DNA from: Enchytraeus crypticus
Taxonomy: Eukaryota; Annelida; Clitellata; Enchytraeida; Enchytraeidae
DNA length: 64,000 nucleotides
Direction: 5' to 3'
Assembly: GCA_905160935.1 (NCBI GenBank)
Contig: CAJHZI010000656.1
Location: 955,001-1,019,000, forward strand
The translations under genes were made by a program, and so were the position numbers. Position 1 is the first letter of the stretch, and every line of letters starts with the position of its first letter. The notes beneath the pieces are model-generated. The model did no database searches. It saw only the letters and a program-made list of their open reading frames with translations, and had not been told where the DNA came from. Of the stretch, positions 41,204-53,878 are shown piece by piece.

Positions 41204-44200
41204 GTTTAACGTCCGTTTCCTCATCCAGGGATGATGTTAGAGACGTCCCCACAGCACACATCACTACAGATCAATTCACCCAGACCAATCTGCTAAAGAA
41301 ATGTGCTGAGCAGAAGTAAGGTCCTAAATGAAAGCCAGTCCCGTGATCAAAATGGTCAGGGTAGATTGATTATGTCAATCTACCAATCATTAATTATCAA
41401 TCAATCGATCTCCAGATCCAGAGATCAATCAATAAATCTATCAATAAGTCAGGAAATTCAAACTTTAATTAATCAATAAATCAATCCTTTAATTAATTAC
41501 AATTCAATAAGTTAACTATGTGTCATAGTCGGCTTGATAAATTATTGAGCACTACGTCTTTAAGTTTGATCTATTTGATCTTTGTTCATGATTTGAAATA
41601 TAATTTATTTTTATACTCATTTGAACACATAATTCAAATACAATGAACATACGATGCGACTGAAACATGCATCAATGTGATAGTAATATAAATATAATTA
41701 TTGAAATCGTAATGGTAATAATATCTAATTCTAGGAATCGTTAATATTTGATCAGAGAGACTTGAGAAGTTTAGATTAGATTTGAGATTAGATTTGAGAG
41801 GTTTAGATTAGAAGTTTAGACTCGATTAGAAAAAAAACAGCTGGTTTTCATTTAGTCACGCAAGTGCTTCATAAAAGCTGACTAATCCAGGTATTTGGAT
41901 AGGAAAAATGCTATCTTTAAGGCATATCTCTACAAAGTAGGTTTAACAAAAAGTATAGTAAAGACATGCCATTTATATTGTGATCTACTATATGAGTTTC
42001 CACCGCATTTTAAGTCATTGGCCTACCATTCTTATTAATGAGAATGTATTCCTCGAAACTACTAATTTTAATACAGAATCATAAGAGAGTGGAATAAAGA
42101 GAGAGAAAAAGAGAGATAAAAGGAAAGTGACCAGCTGTTTGACAACGGAATTCAGCGGTAGCTCCCTCGTAGATTTCCAGGTTCCTTGGGACAGCGTTAA
42201 CGTTCAACTTCCAATTTGATCCGTCTCTGATTGTCGGAGTGGTGGGTCCAGGTCTTGCTCTTTCTGGTAACGAATAATATATAACTTAAATACTAAATTA
42301 TATTTCTACTTTCCATATAAGTATTATACAAATTTGAAAAGTTCTCTGAGCTAATTATACATTACAAGTCACTTTATAACAATGGAGGGTCAAGTTATAG
42401 TTTAGTATCTAATTACCACATGCGGTGTGGTTATCTTCTCTAAATATTAGCATCTAATTAGATAAGAAAGGAAAAATTGTCATTTTAAGCGTCGCAAAGA
42501 AAATGTCTTAAATATATTTGAAACTGCTAATTTAGTAAAGAATGCAGAGATGTACATTTAAAATGTAAAAAAGACCTACACGTAGAACACAAAAGACAGA
42601 AATGATTGAGTAGTATACATGTACAGTATACATGTTTTTCATTCCGATCACTGCGCTAACAGAATTGTAGCACTTTATACCACTCTTATTTATAGGAATG
42701 TATAGGATCTTACCGTCTTAACATTGCACAAAACGAAATCTTTTAAACTTCTAAGAAAAGACGTATTTCCTATTTGAGTCACGGAATATATATATTTCGC
42801 ACTAATATCAATTTTTTCTACATAAATTTCCTACAATTGAGTTCATGTAGAATTACTCGGATAACGCACTATAAAATTGCTATTATGAAGAAGAAAATAT
42901 ATTTACACAATCACCCTATAATTAGCATACGTTCTTTATTCATTGTTAGCTCAATAGTGGTATTTTCTGAGTGAAGAAAGAATTGTATGCAGTTCACGAA
43001 GTTTCAGAGATTTCTAGCAATCATAGATTTCACAGATTTTATGTAACATATCCATGATAGGTGTAATATGCTCCATCACTGAACATGATACATGTATCAT
43101 AAATCAGTTTAAAAGAGAATGAAATAATGTTAAGCATTTGCATCTTAAATTAAACCATTGACAAAATACGAAGAAGTAGAGTTAAGAATCAATCCGGAAA
43201 TATTCTATACAGCTTGATCTAGAGACGGAGATAATGTAAGGACCAAAACTCGCATTGACAAACATATAAACGGCGACGCACATTATTTAAAATAATATAA
43301 GTAGATGTTGTATGATGATACCATTAACATTGATAGTCAGACGAGCCGTTGCTCTTCCCACGTTATTCTCTGCTGTACATACATATACCCCTCTCTCTCT
43401 CAACGTCACGTCGCGGAATTGAATGATTCCATCATCAACAACCTCCGTGTTAGGAGTCAAAGCTTCATCCCATTCTCTACAATTTTTGCATCAAAGTACT
43501 ACAGTATTTAGTCTGACTGTCTGTTTTATGTTCACTATATTTTAAAGTATTATTTGGTATAAATGTTAAGATCTCTCATTAGTTAAGGATCCGCTTTGAC
43601 ATAACACCTCCGCTTTGACTTATAAATTTATTTACATATGCATAGTATGTTTTACTATTGGCGGGTAATTTTTATTACGTCCATATGATCAAATCATCCA
43701 CTGACTGGCTGGAGCCAGTGGCGATGTCGGTAAGATATTCGATCGCGGATCAGTATGTGCGGGGTTCAAATCCTGGGCTCGCCCGTCACTGACATTGCTT
43801 TCGAATGGGGAAACCGACGCTAACATTAGCTTTTTTACTTTAGACATTTCTATAGAAATTTAATTTATAGCACATCAATGCAACCAAAAGATTGATTAAT
43901 TTGATTGTTCATGCCTTGTCTACCGATCGATCGATCAATCAATTAATAAATCATTCGGTTAAGTTATAAATCGATGCATCCTCCTCTCGCTCAAAATTTG
44001 CCATGGGCCTGCCTATTGGCCGGTCCATGGCAAATATATAGAAATGTGTTCTCATTCACACATGTCTATATTCTGCTTTTCTCTTCAATCAAACAGGAAT
44101 TAGTTACCAAATCATCTAGCATCCAAGTCTCGGTCTTCCTCTAACCTTTTTCCTAAGAAAGGCTAGGTTAAAGTTATAAATGATGCGTAGACAATGAATT

Positions 44201-45568
44201 TACTTGAGATACTCTATTATATGCAATTCCTCTTGTTGTGTCAGGGTTGTTTGAAGGATAGACCACCGGTGACTGCATATGTCTTAGAAGGCTACTAAAG
44301 CACTAAGAGCCAAAACAACACCTGAAAGGGCATTTGATTGATGAGAGCCTAGGCCCCAGAAATTGAAACATAAAATTTTATAATCGAATAGAAGAGAGTA
44401 TAGGGATTTACTGATGATATTGTATGGGACAGAGAGGAGTGGAGAAGGTCTATTCGTACCAGACCCAAGTTAACCTGGGATTAAAGGTAGATGATGATGC
44501 TGACTCTTCCATATGCAATAGTTTGATTAATTAACGTAGTTCGTTTAGGTAATTTAATTAACGTAGTTCGTTCATTACCTGGTCCATGTAATTCTTGGAG
44601 CCGGTATTCCAGCAGTGACGCGACACTGGACTAGTGTGCTTGATCCTTGCTCCACGCTGATGTCACTGCCTGGATATAATTCCACTTCCGGCTTCACAGA
44701 TCCTATATGATAAAGCAGAGTAAGTATAGGCCAGACTAGTCAAGTAACGAGTCGACGAATCATATTACCGTCAGCGTCAAATATCTAACTTAACTTAATT
44801 ATACTATCTAGTTTAGATATACATGCAGGTCAATAAATAGATCTAGTACGAAACAGATGCATAACATTACATAAATCTATCTGAATAGATGCTAGTCAAT
44901 AAAGTATGAAGTGGATTTATTAATGGATTCTAATTAAAAATACATCTAGTATAATGTGCAGAGGATTTATTTGTAACGCTATTTTTTTTAAATCTTTAAA
45001 TAAAGTTCTTTTATATTTTTCAGACCGAAGTATTGGAAATAAGTCCAATTATATAAGCGCCTATCTATGCAACATGTTACAGAAACACTAGTACAGCTAC
45101 TGTAGTTTCTAGCACGATCGAATGAAACATCTTAGAGTTTTTCTGGATCGACGCAAAACTGGAGGGTCGATTGTTCTAGACAGATGGCCCATTGATGATA
45201 AAAGCTCTGGTACCCATCTATGTTCTGGCCCTTGAAAACATGGAGGATATCAGATGTTTATTTCAATAATAAATACAATAGATATATGCACGCATTAGGC
45301 TGTTAAATGAGCAACACATAAGGCATCTTGTTGTGGAAAAAGGATTTCAGAAGAACAAACAAGAGAACAGAAAAACTTACAGTATAATAACTATAATATA
45401 TAGTTACGGAATTTTATTGAAGACCACAATAAGTGGTGAGAAGGAACATTAAATTGAAAACAACAGCTTAAGCCTATCACAGCGGGCTGTAAGTATGATA
45501 GATATGTTAGTAGATATGTTAAAGAATTCGACTCTTGAATCGGTCGATAGTTCACAAGAAAGAAAGAA

Positions 45569-45607
<39 letters not shown>

Positions 45608-48322
45608 GGAAATATAGATGAGAGAAATCTACTGGACATACTTACTCTCGACTTCGACGACTGCCCATGCGCTCACAGGTCCATCCAAACCATCAACTTC
45701 GCACTTGTAGATCCCTCTAACGCTCATCTCTGCGCTTCTTATAGTCAGCACGTTACCCGATATCTGCCACAATTAGATGCACGCAGTATTGACAAAAGTG
45801 TGATTTGATTAAAATAATTTGTCACTATTTGTGCAGTTTTAAATTTAAGTTTTATACGTAGTTTGAAGTATTTAAAACATATAGTTAAAGGATTACTAAG
45901 TCTATCCAATGAGAAATCTTAACTCTTAATACTCATGTAAAATGGCTTACACTTACCTGAATGGATTACTTAGACACGCTTACATAAAATAGATAATTTA
46001 AAATGTAAATGGCAGAATCTTACGATTATCAAGCTACGGCTCTGTAAAGAACACAACTAAATTCCTTGAGGTTTGCTTAAACATAAACTGAAATACATTG
46101 CAGGGGCCTTTTAAAGTGTGTACATGCCAAGCTCGGAAGATCCGTTCATTCACTAATAGTCGAAGTTCCTAGATAGGCTTACCCAAGAAAAATAATAAAA
46201 TATTTAAAATTAAAATATCTGTGCTTTTTTAGACACCTACAATAAAAACTTATAAGAAATATATTTCGTGGTAGACATAATTTAAAACTGCGCAGAAATT
46301 GCGATAAATTTTTATAACCAGATTATGATCTACATCTTCAGTGATTATTTATCTAAAACACATAACGTTATTATTATTAATATTTGCTAATTATAAGTCG
46401 ATACCACATGGTTGATAGGAAGAACATCGCGATCTTTCTCCCACTTGACGGCTGATCTAGCTCTGCCTTCAACAACACACGTCAGCGACCCGCTATCACC
46501 CTCCCGTATCGTCAGTCGCACAGGATCTATCTTCACGCTCAACGGTCCTATGTTAGATCAATCGTTCAGCGAATCAATAAATACATAATGTACACAAACA
46601 AAATATCCATATATCAACAAATAGGTATTTATCGATCGATCGATTAGCCATTAGTCAGTCATTCAGTCAGACAATCATTCAGAAAATTAATCAAGCAGCC
46701 AATATATCAGTCAGTCAATCAATCATTCGGTCAATTAGTTAATCGATCAATGTATTAATATACCAGTCAAGTAAGCAATCCATGAATGAGTTAAGGAATG
46801 GTTGAAAAATGTCATTGTAAAACAGTTGATCGTGTATATGAGCTAACCCCCACCTGTTCCTTAAGTATATTATCTCGCTAGCGTGACTTAAATTTTTTAT
46901 TAAATCTATCACTCTCTAACCATTGATACATTTAATCATTCAAAAAGGAAATTTTTATAGACGATAAACTTCAAAAATATACTACTGTCTATAAAGTAAA
47001 AAATAAAATGTATTATAATTTAAATGATATTAATTACTTGAAAATCGTTACACAACTCATAGGCTAACCTGCTGTATCGGCCCCTGTGATGATGAGTTCT
47101 GACTGACCGACCTGAGTTTGACCACTGGCCAGGTAGATAGTGCACACATACTTACCCCCATCCGTCACCTTGCACTCTGGTATCACCAGCTGCCCGTTCA
47201 CTTGATATGCTCCTACACAGCGACCGCGATATGATATGGATCAAAGTCTACCATAAAAATTTATATCGCATCATTTTTACGATACAGTTGCACAGTCTAC
47301 GCGAAATGTTGTATATCTAAGTAGAAAGCTATATATCTATATTTTTAACGAAAGTGGGTAAAGGTGGTAAATGTGCCTACAACCTAATAAGAGCCGCCAG
47401 TTAAGAGTCACCGCCGAATGAATACGGTAATCTACTAATTAACCATTTGAGACGAAAAGGCAGTTGTTTAAGAAATAGAGATAATTTTAAGATAATTCAA
47501 TATGATCATTTAATAAGAAATTTAATTCAGACAGTCTTTCAAAAGCTGACCACTATTGACAATTCACATTCACAGAGAGACATTCACAGAGAGACATTCA
47601 CAGAGAGACATTCACAGACAGATATTCACAGACGCACATTCGTATAACTGGCTATACAGAAAATGAAATAAAGGAATAAATTGCCTATCGGTTTAACATT
47701 TGATATTAAAAGTAATAGATATCAACATACCTGATCATTATGCAATAATGCCTGTTAATATTGATTTTGAATTACAAGGCTGTAAATATTAGACTGAGAA
47801 ATACTATAGTAACACGAGTCTCGACCACTGCACATATGTCCACCAGAGTCCCAGTACAGGACAAGTAGATAATTCTCATTCCATATGGCAACTGAATAAA
47901 GATAGTGAAAACTTTGGTTTGGACCACGCTATTGTATGGATGTGAAACATGGACCTTAAGGAAGGAAAAAATATTAGGAAACTGGAGGCATTGGAAATGT
48001 GGATTTGGAGAAGAGTGGGGAGGATTAGCTGGACTCAAAAGGTTACAAATGAGGAAGTTCTGGAGAGAGTTTGCACAGATAGACAGTTGATAAATGTATT
48101 AAGAAATAGGAAGAAGAGATGGATAGGACACATTCTAAGGGGGGAAGGTCTATAAAAGAGGTCATAGAAGGTAGAATGGAAGAAAAAAGAGGCAGGGGCA
48201 GGCCGAGATTAGGTATGTTAGATGATTTAAAGACCCACTCATATGTGGAAATGAAGAGGAAGGCGGAAGACAGAGAAGAGTGGAGGCGTTATGTACCATG
48301 GACCTGCCAGTATGCAGTGCAC

Positions 48323-48367
<45 letters not shown>

Positions 48368-49328
48368 CTGATACGCTACTTTGCAATATCTTTAGGTATT
48401 TAACGATAATAATTTGTTTTCTAATATAAAACAGGTTAGTAAAACCTAACGTGTATTATATTAGAAAACAAATTATCATTAATAGTAAAATACGTATTTA
48501 ATCTACATTTTAAAATAATTAATTAAACCACTTGACGAGTCTTCTCCTGTAGACTAGACTGTTGTGAATCTAGAATTGGTTTATTAAATATTAATTTAAA
48601 TACCCCGATTCAAGTCTTCGGTAAAGTATAAATTCATAAAGTTCCTTTCAGTAAAAGTAATTATCGTTTCCTTACAATTTTTTTTCTTTACCTTGACGTC
48701 TGTGACATTGGCTTTTAGCGAGGAACCGGACATTAAATTCTTATTGTTTGATTGAATGATTAATTAAATAAACCCCAATGAATAAGGTCATTTAAATGCT
48801 TACGGAAAAGTTATCTTGAATACCCTACGGGAATATCTACTGATAGGCAGTATCAATAGGGAATATCTTGTTGTATCTGTGAATCAGTATTTAGTATCAA
48901 TAAGGAATATCTACTTGTATGCATCTATGTATAAGTAATTAGTATAGCTTTTGTAATTTTTCGAACTGAATATTTATTATACCAAATGACCATTTAATTT
49001 AATATTATGCGTACTTATTGATGCTGCTTATTTTCTAATTCTTACTAAGTTATAGAATTTCTTCTGAGGATCCTTTTAAGTTCCTTGGTGTCTAAGGTTT
49101 ACCCTGTCTAGACTATTTCATGTCTCATTAATGTATACTTGTGATTTTATTGTGCCAGACAAATTCATTAAATTAAAATTAAATAAAATTAAATAAGGAG
49201 TATCTATGTATCTATTACCTATATATCAGTATTTATGGCAGTATCTATATGGCAATATTTTTATATACTGCAAATTAGGAATTATATGTTATTTGTTTAA
49301 GCAGAGGAACAGTATCGGATTCCTGTGG

Positions 49329-49388
<60 letters not shown>

Positions 49389-52300
49389 TCATATATATTA
49401 AGAAATTTGATTGATCAATTCACCAAGTTTGGCTTAGGCCGTTTTATGTAGCAGAATCTGCATAAAACGTAAATTAGAAGCTCTGCGTGGTGAGTACTAT
49501 AGTGCACGGTGACAGTGTAGTATTTAATTTTATAATCTCTTTAGATCCTTGACGTATTCAAAATGCATTAGTCTATATTAATTATTGCGAATACAAAAAT
49601 CTCAAAAATAATTGTAAACATTTTCACAAAATTTAAATGCGATTAATCTAACCTGGAGGCAGTTCTCCTCTTTCCCTGGTCCATTCAATCCTGTGTATCT
49701 CGGCCCTGTTGCCTCGCGCAGAGCAGGAAAGTCTGGCCTCGCCGCCCGGCTGCACCGTCAACTCAGGCTGATTGATCACCACCTCGAAAGTCTCTCGATA
49801 GTCTGCGAATGATCAGAATCAGACTGGGAACTAACTTTAGATGCACTAAGATTTGATTGATTAGCATCTCGAATGTCGAGAGTAATTAGCTTCATAAAAA
49901 TAAGTCTCGGATATCGACTTCTGATGAAAAACAGGGCGTTGAATTCTCACAAATGAAAAATTGTAAATGAAAATTTAAATTTTGAAACCTACTCGACAAC
50001 ATTCAGCCTTGCCGTTAAATTTAACATCAATTTATATCACATTCTAATTAAAAGTCAATTGATAATAACTTTTACTAAATAGACAAGCACTACGACTGGT
50101 TAATACAACACCTGATCGTACTTCCACCACGGCCACCGCTCTGGCGGCTCCAATAGAGTTCCTCGCGATGCAATGATACTCTCCACTGTGATCTCTCCTC
50201 ACGGCCTGGAAGCGAAGCACATTTCCCTCAACGATAGCATCGATAGGAACGGCCCCCCGCGGACCTCCGTTCCATTCCACCACGGGTGTGGGAAAGCCTG
50301 CCGCGACGATACAGTGAAGCTCGACCATCTGTCCCTCGTCCACCGCCAGGTACGTGGGTGCGACCCGTACAGCTGGCGCCAGCCGATCAACTGCAGACAA
50401 CGAGTAACATTGTACAGAGATAACATACAGAGCGGGTTGAATGGCCTGTTTAAAGATAACGTCCTTAATTCAAAATACCTCTGTACAATAACCGGACGTC
50501 TAACCATTTTCGGGTTCCTCTCATTATAGTTATTAGCGAAGATCGAGAAAATGCTCTGCCAACGAATTATTCAACTATATTTCATTGCAGCAGAATCTTG
50601 CGGATATAAAATTTTATTGTGGTAATAGTGTAATTTGAAACTAATAAGCACGTAAAGAGGCATAAGCATGTATCAGAGATCACACAATCTTTCTAGTAAG
50701 TGTCGTAACGCAGCACAGGTTGTTATTACTACGATTACTAATCCACACACATGCACACGCACACGTATAAAATACATACATCTGCTGATCTCCAGTATGG
50801 CCCTGTCGTCAGCTATGTTGTGGAGGTTGGAGGCGGTGCAGACGTAGGTACCGGCGTCCTCTGGCTGAACGTCGTGTATCGTGAGCGTCCCCTGTAGGTC
50901 GTCCTGCGCTCTGGCGGGCAGGCTACGTCCATCCTGTCTCGTCCATACCACCGTGTAGGCGTACTGTTAAATATAACCCGACTAGTTCAAACAGCCGATC
51001 AGTAAGGGCTTCCAATATGGGTAAATTTTTACTGGATTTATAACGCAAACTTACGTCTATAAATTAATGCTTTTAGCAGTGCCAATAGCTTATTAGTATT
51101 AGCGTTCTATCGATACCAACAACTACGATATACATGTATATACATATATACTTACGGCGGGATTTAGCGCACTTGGTTTAGTTGCGCGTCAATTATCGAA
51201 GTTAAGCTATATCGACTTCGGTTAGTAATTTATGGGTGACCACATAGGAAGACTGAGTGTTGACAGCGTAGGAAAGAAACAATCCCAGGGTGATGGAAGG
51301 TTATTCTTAAATCTGCGCCGGCTGCAATTGATGCTCCATCAAAGGCAACGATTACTAATAACTATGGAGAGGAAAGAGGAAATGGATCTTAAACAAGCAT
51401 CTGTGCTTCCTGACTCAGTGTGCCTTTATGTTATGTAATATAGAAGTAACCCGTACATTAACAATTTGGGATGGACTATGCTGAAAAATAAACATTGTTC
51501 ACCCGTTTACATGTTGATAAAATAGCTCGCTCTCAATACTTATTACACAGGAATCATTCAATTAAAGAATAATGCTACAGTCTATTACATACCTTGCTAT
51601 ATCCCGAGCATTGGAAAGTAACGGTTCTGCCTACAGGCACTGTTTGCTGCCGTGGCTCTCTCACTGAAACCTGAATCTGACGTTCGGCTGAAATAGAAAT
51701 ACCTGTAATGCTAATGCCCTACACATTTTTATTTAAGTCAACCAAAAATATACGATTTAATCGCTCTCTTTTTGTCACTTTCTCTTCAGTGCTCTGCCAA
51801 AAAGTTGATCCATAGAAAACACGACAGTCACAGTTATCTAACATTCCTCCTTGACGAGTCAAACTAGAATCATTAATTAGGTAGTAGATCTCATAATAAA
51901 AAGCCAACTGGCTGAAGCCAAGTTTAACGTCATTTTTCTGTGAGAAGTAAGACAGTGTTTCTAAATATCCGAGCTACTTATATCGCCCATATAAGTAAAA
52001 TCTCGAGCACTCACACTCTCTGGATCTATATACATAACACATTATGAATAATTGATTAAATTACTTAGATATTTAAATATTTTGTATTACAAGTGACAAA
52101 TATCATCCTGGATGATTATATTACTGTATTGTGCACTTAACCTTTATTTAATTTCGGATTTTGTTTAGGAACTGTATAATAATGGTCTTTTACGTTCAAT
52201 TCTAGTAATCATTCTCTAGTAGTCATATTTTAATCTGTGAAAAAAACAGTGGATACCGCTAAAGAAATTTGAATCCTTTAAAAATGTCCAGTTATTCAAA

Positions 52301-53786
52301 TTTCCACCAGTTTCAAACATACAGCTCAGTTTTGAATAAGCTACAGTTTTCCTAATAAGGCTGGTAGAGCTAATGTTAACGTCAGTTTTCTCACTCGAAA
52401 GCGATGTCAGTGACGGGCGAGCCCAGGACTTGAACCCCGCACATAATGATCCGCGGTCGAATATCAAATAGATTAATAAAGAATAATACTAATAGATTCA
52501 ATAAGGTCCTCAATCCTAGCATTTGTACTGAATCGTAGCTTAGGCTATGAGTAGACAAGTAGGAGTCATTTTCCCAGCCTAACATCGTACATAAAAAATA
52601 TTAGAGATCACGGGCCTAATCTGTAGTTCATCATTCCTAGCTGCACGTCGTATAGAGTTAATATCAACTGAGAATATACCAACCGCCTACTGCGTGCATC
52701 TTAGGTAACGACTAAGCGGAAACGGAAGAAGGCAATACAAATCGTTTAAGTAGTCATATTTATACGTAGCTAAAGGTTAAAATAAGGTATGATAGAAGCA
52801 GAGCTTTTGCGATAAGATAAACCTGTTGTCGACCGACTGCTAAAAATCGTGAGAGCCTTTCGAATTTAATAATTTTTAAAACAGGTTTTTATCTTTAAAA
52901 ATTTTTATTGATTGATTTCCGGTAGAAGCCAAACTTCCAATCTCTGCCAAATACCTTATACAACGAACTCAGCCTCAGCCTGACTCAACGAGCCTGATAC
53001 AACACACCTGACACAGCGAGCTCTGCATGAGCCTGACACAACATACCTGACACAACATACCTGACTAACGAGCCTGACACCACATACCTGACACAATGAG
53101 CTGAGCTCTGCCTCAGCTTGACTCAACGAGCCTGACACAACATACCTGACTCAACGAGCCTGACACAACCTACCTGACACAATGAGCTCTGCCTCAGCCT
53201 GACTCCTGCCGAACACATTAGAGGCCATACATATGTATCTTCCCTCATCAGAACTCTCCAGCCGCCTTATGGTCAACGTGTGGTCCTCGGCTCTGGAAGC
53301 CCTTGGGCTGAGGGGGCGTCCATCGGCCCTTATCCACTCCAATCTCACGCTGGAGTCCGGAACTCCCCTAACTTCACACCTGAACACAGCTTCCCCTCCA
53401 GCGGCTATTGAGAGGCGCTCAGGACTGATCGAGACTGAGGGCTTAGCCATAGCTGTGCAAGTAAAAGAAAACTCAACTAAAATCTTACTACGCATTTTAA
53501 ATTCTTTAGTTTGTCCAGGCATAACTGACACTAAGACCAATCTATATGAAACCTATTCTCAAGTGTAATAGCGTCTACGCAAGCACAGCTACCATAGGTA
53601 GTATCTTACTAGGTGATACCTGAGGGCTGAGGCTTTTGTACTGGTTAGATATTCGAGTTGGTAGCAAGCTGGAGTAACAGGAAGGAGGCCTACAGTTGGA
53701 AATCCAGTCGGTTTGCATTTGACAGTATCCTTAGTGGTACGGTACGATAAGAGATGTTGATACTACAGAATCATGTTATGGACCAT

Positions 53787-53837
<51 letters not shown>

Positions 53838-53840
53838 ACA

Positions 53841-53878
<38 letters not shown>

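Larger units (their letters stand above)
28496..53173 (-). other. Perlecan introns in the Ig and laminin G region
   Basis: Noncoding stretches over 300 nt. 28821-29469: GAT-tailed SINE. 29554-30301: repeat piece near 29640-29745. 30522-31217: a 32-bp palindrome, otherwise nothing. 31346-32772: SINE fragments, (GA)n at 32652-32680. 32906-33662: 24-nt array. 33843-34528: nothing seen. 34604-35884: LINE end at 35150-35565. 37171-37784: two tRNA-like SINEs. 38052-40976: LINE. 42264-43321: nothing seen. 45764-46404: nothing seen. 46548-47068: TCAA-rich repeats. 51688-53173: tRNA-like SINE and the donor minisatellite. Confidence 0.7.

Noticed and set aside
47905-48325. Small host genes on the plus strand
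   Set aside because: The frames together form the C-terminus of a LINE polyprotein, repeated elsewhere in the window.
51194-51268. A functional 5S rRNA gene
   Set aside because: The 5' third is missing or changed and many positions differ; two other degraded copies share the same non-5S body. It is a 5S-related SINE.
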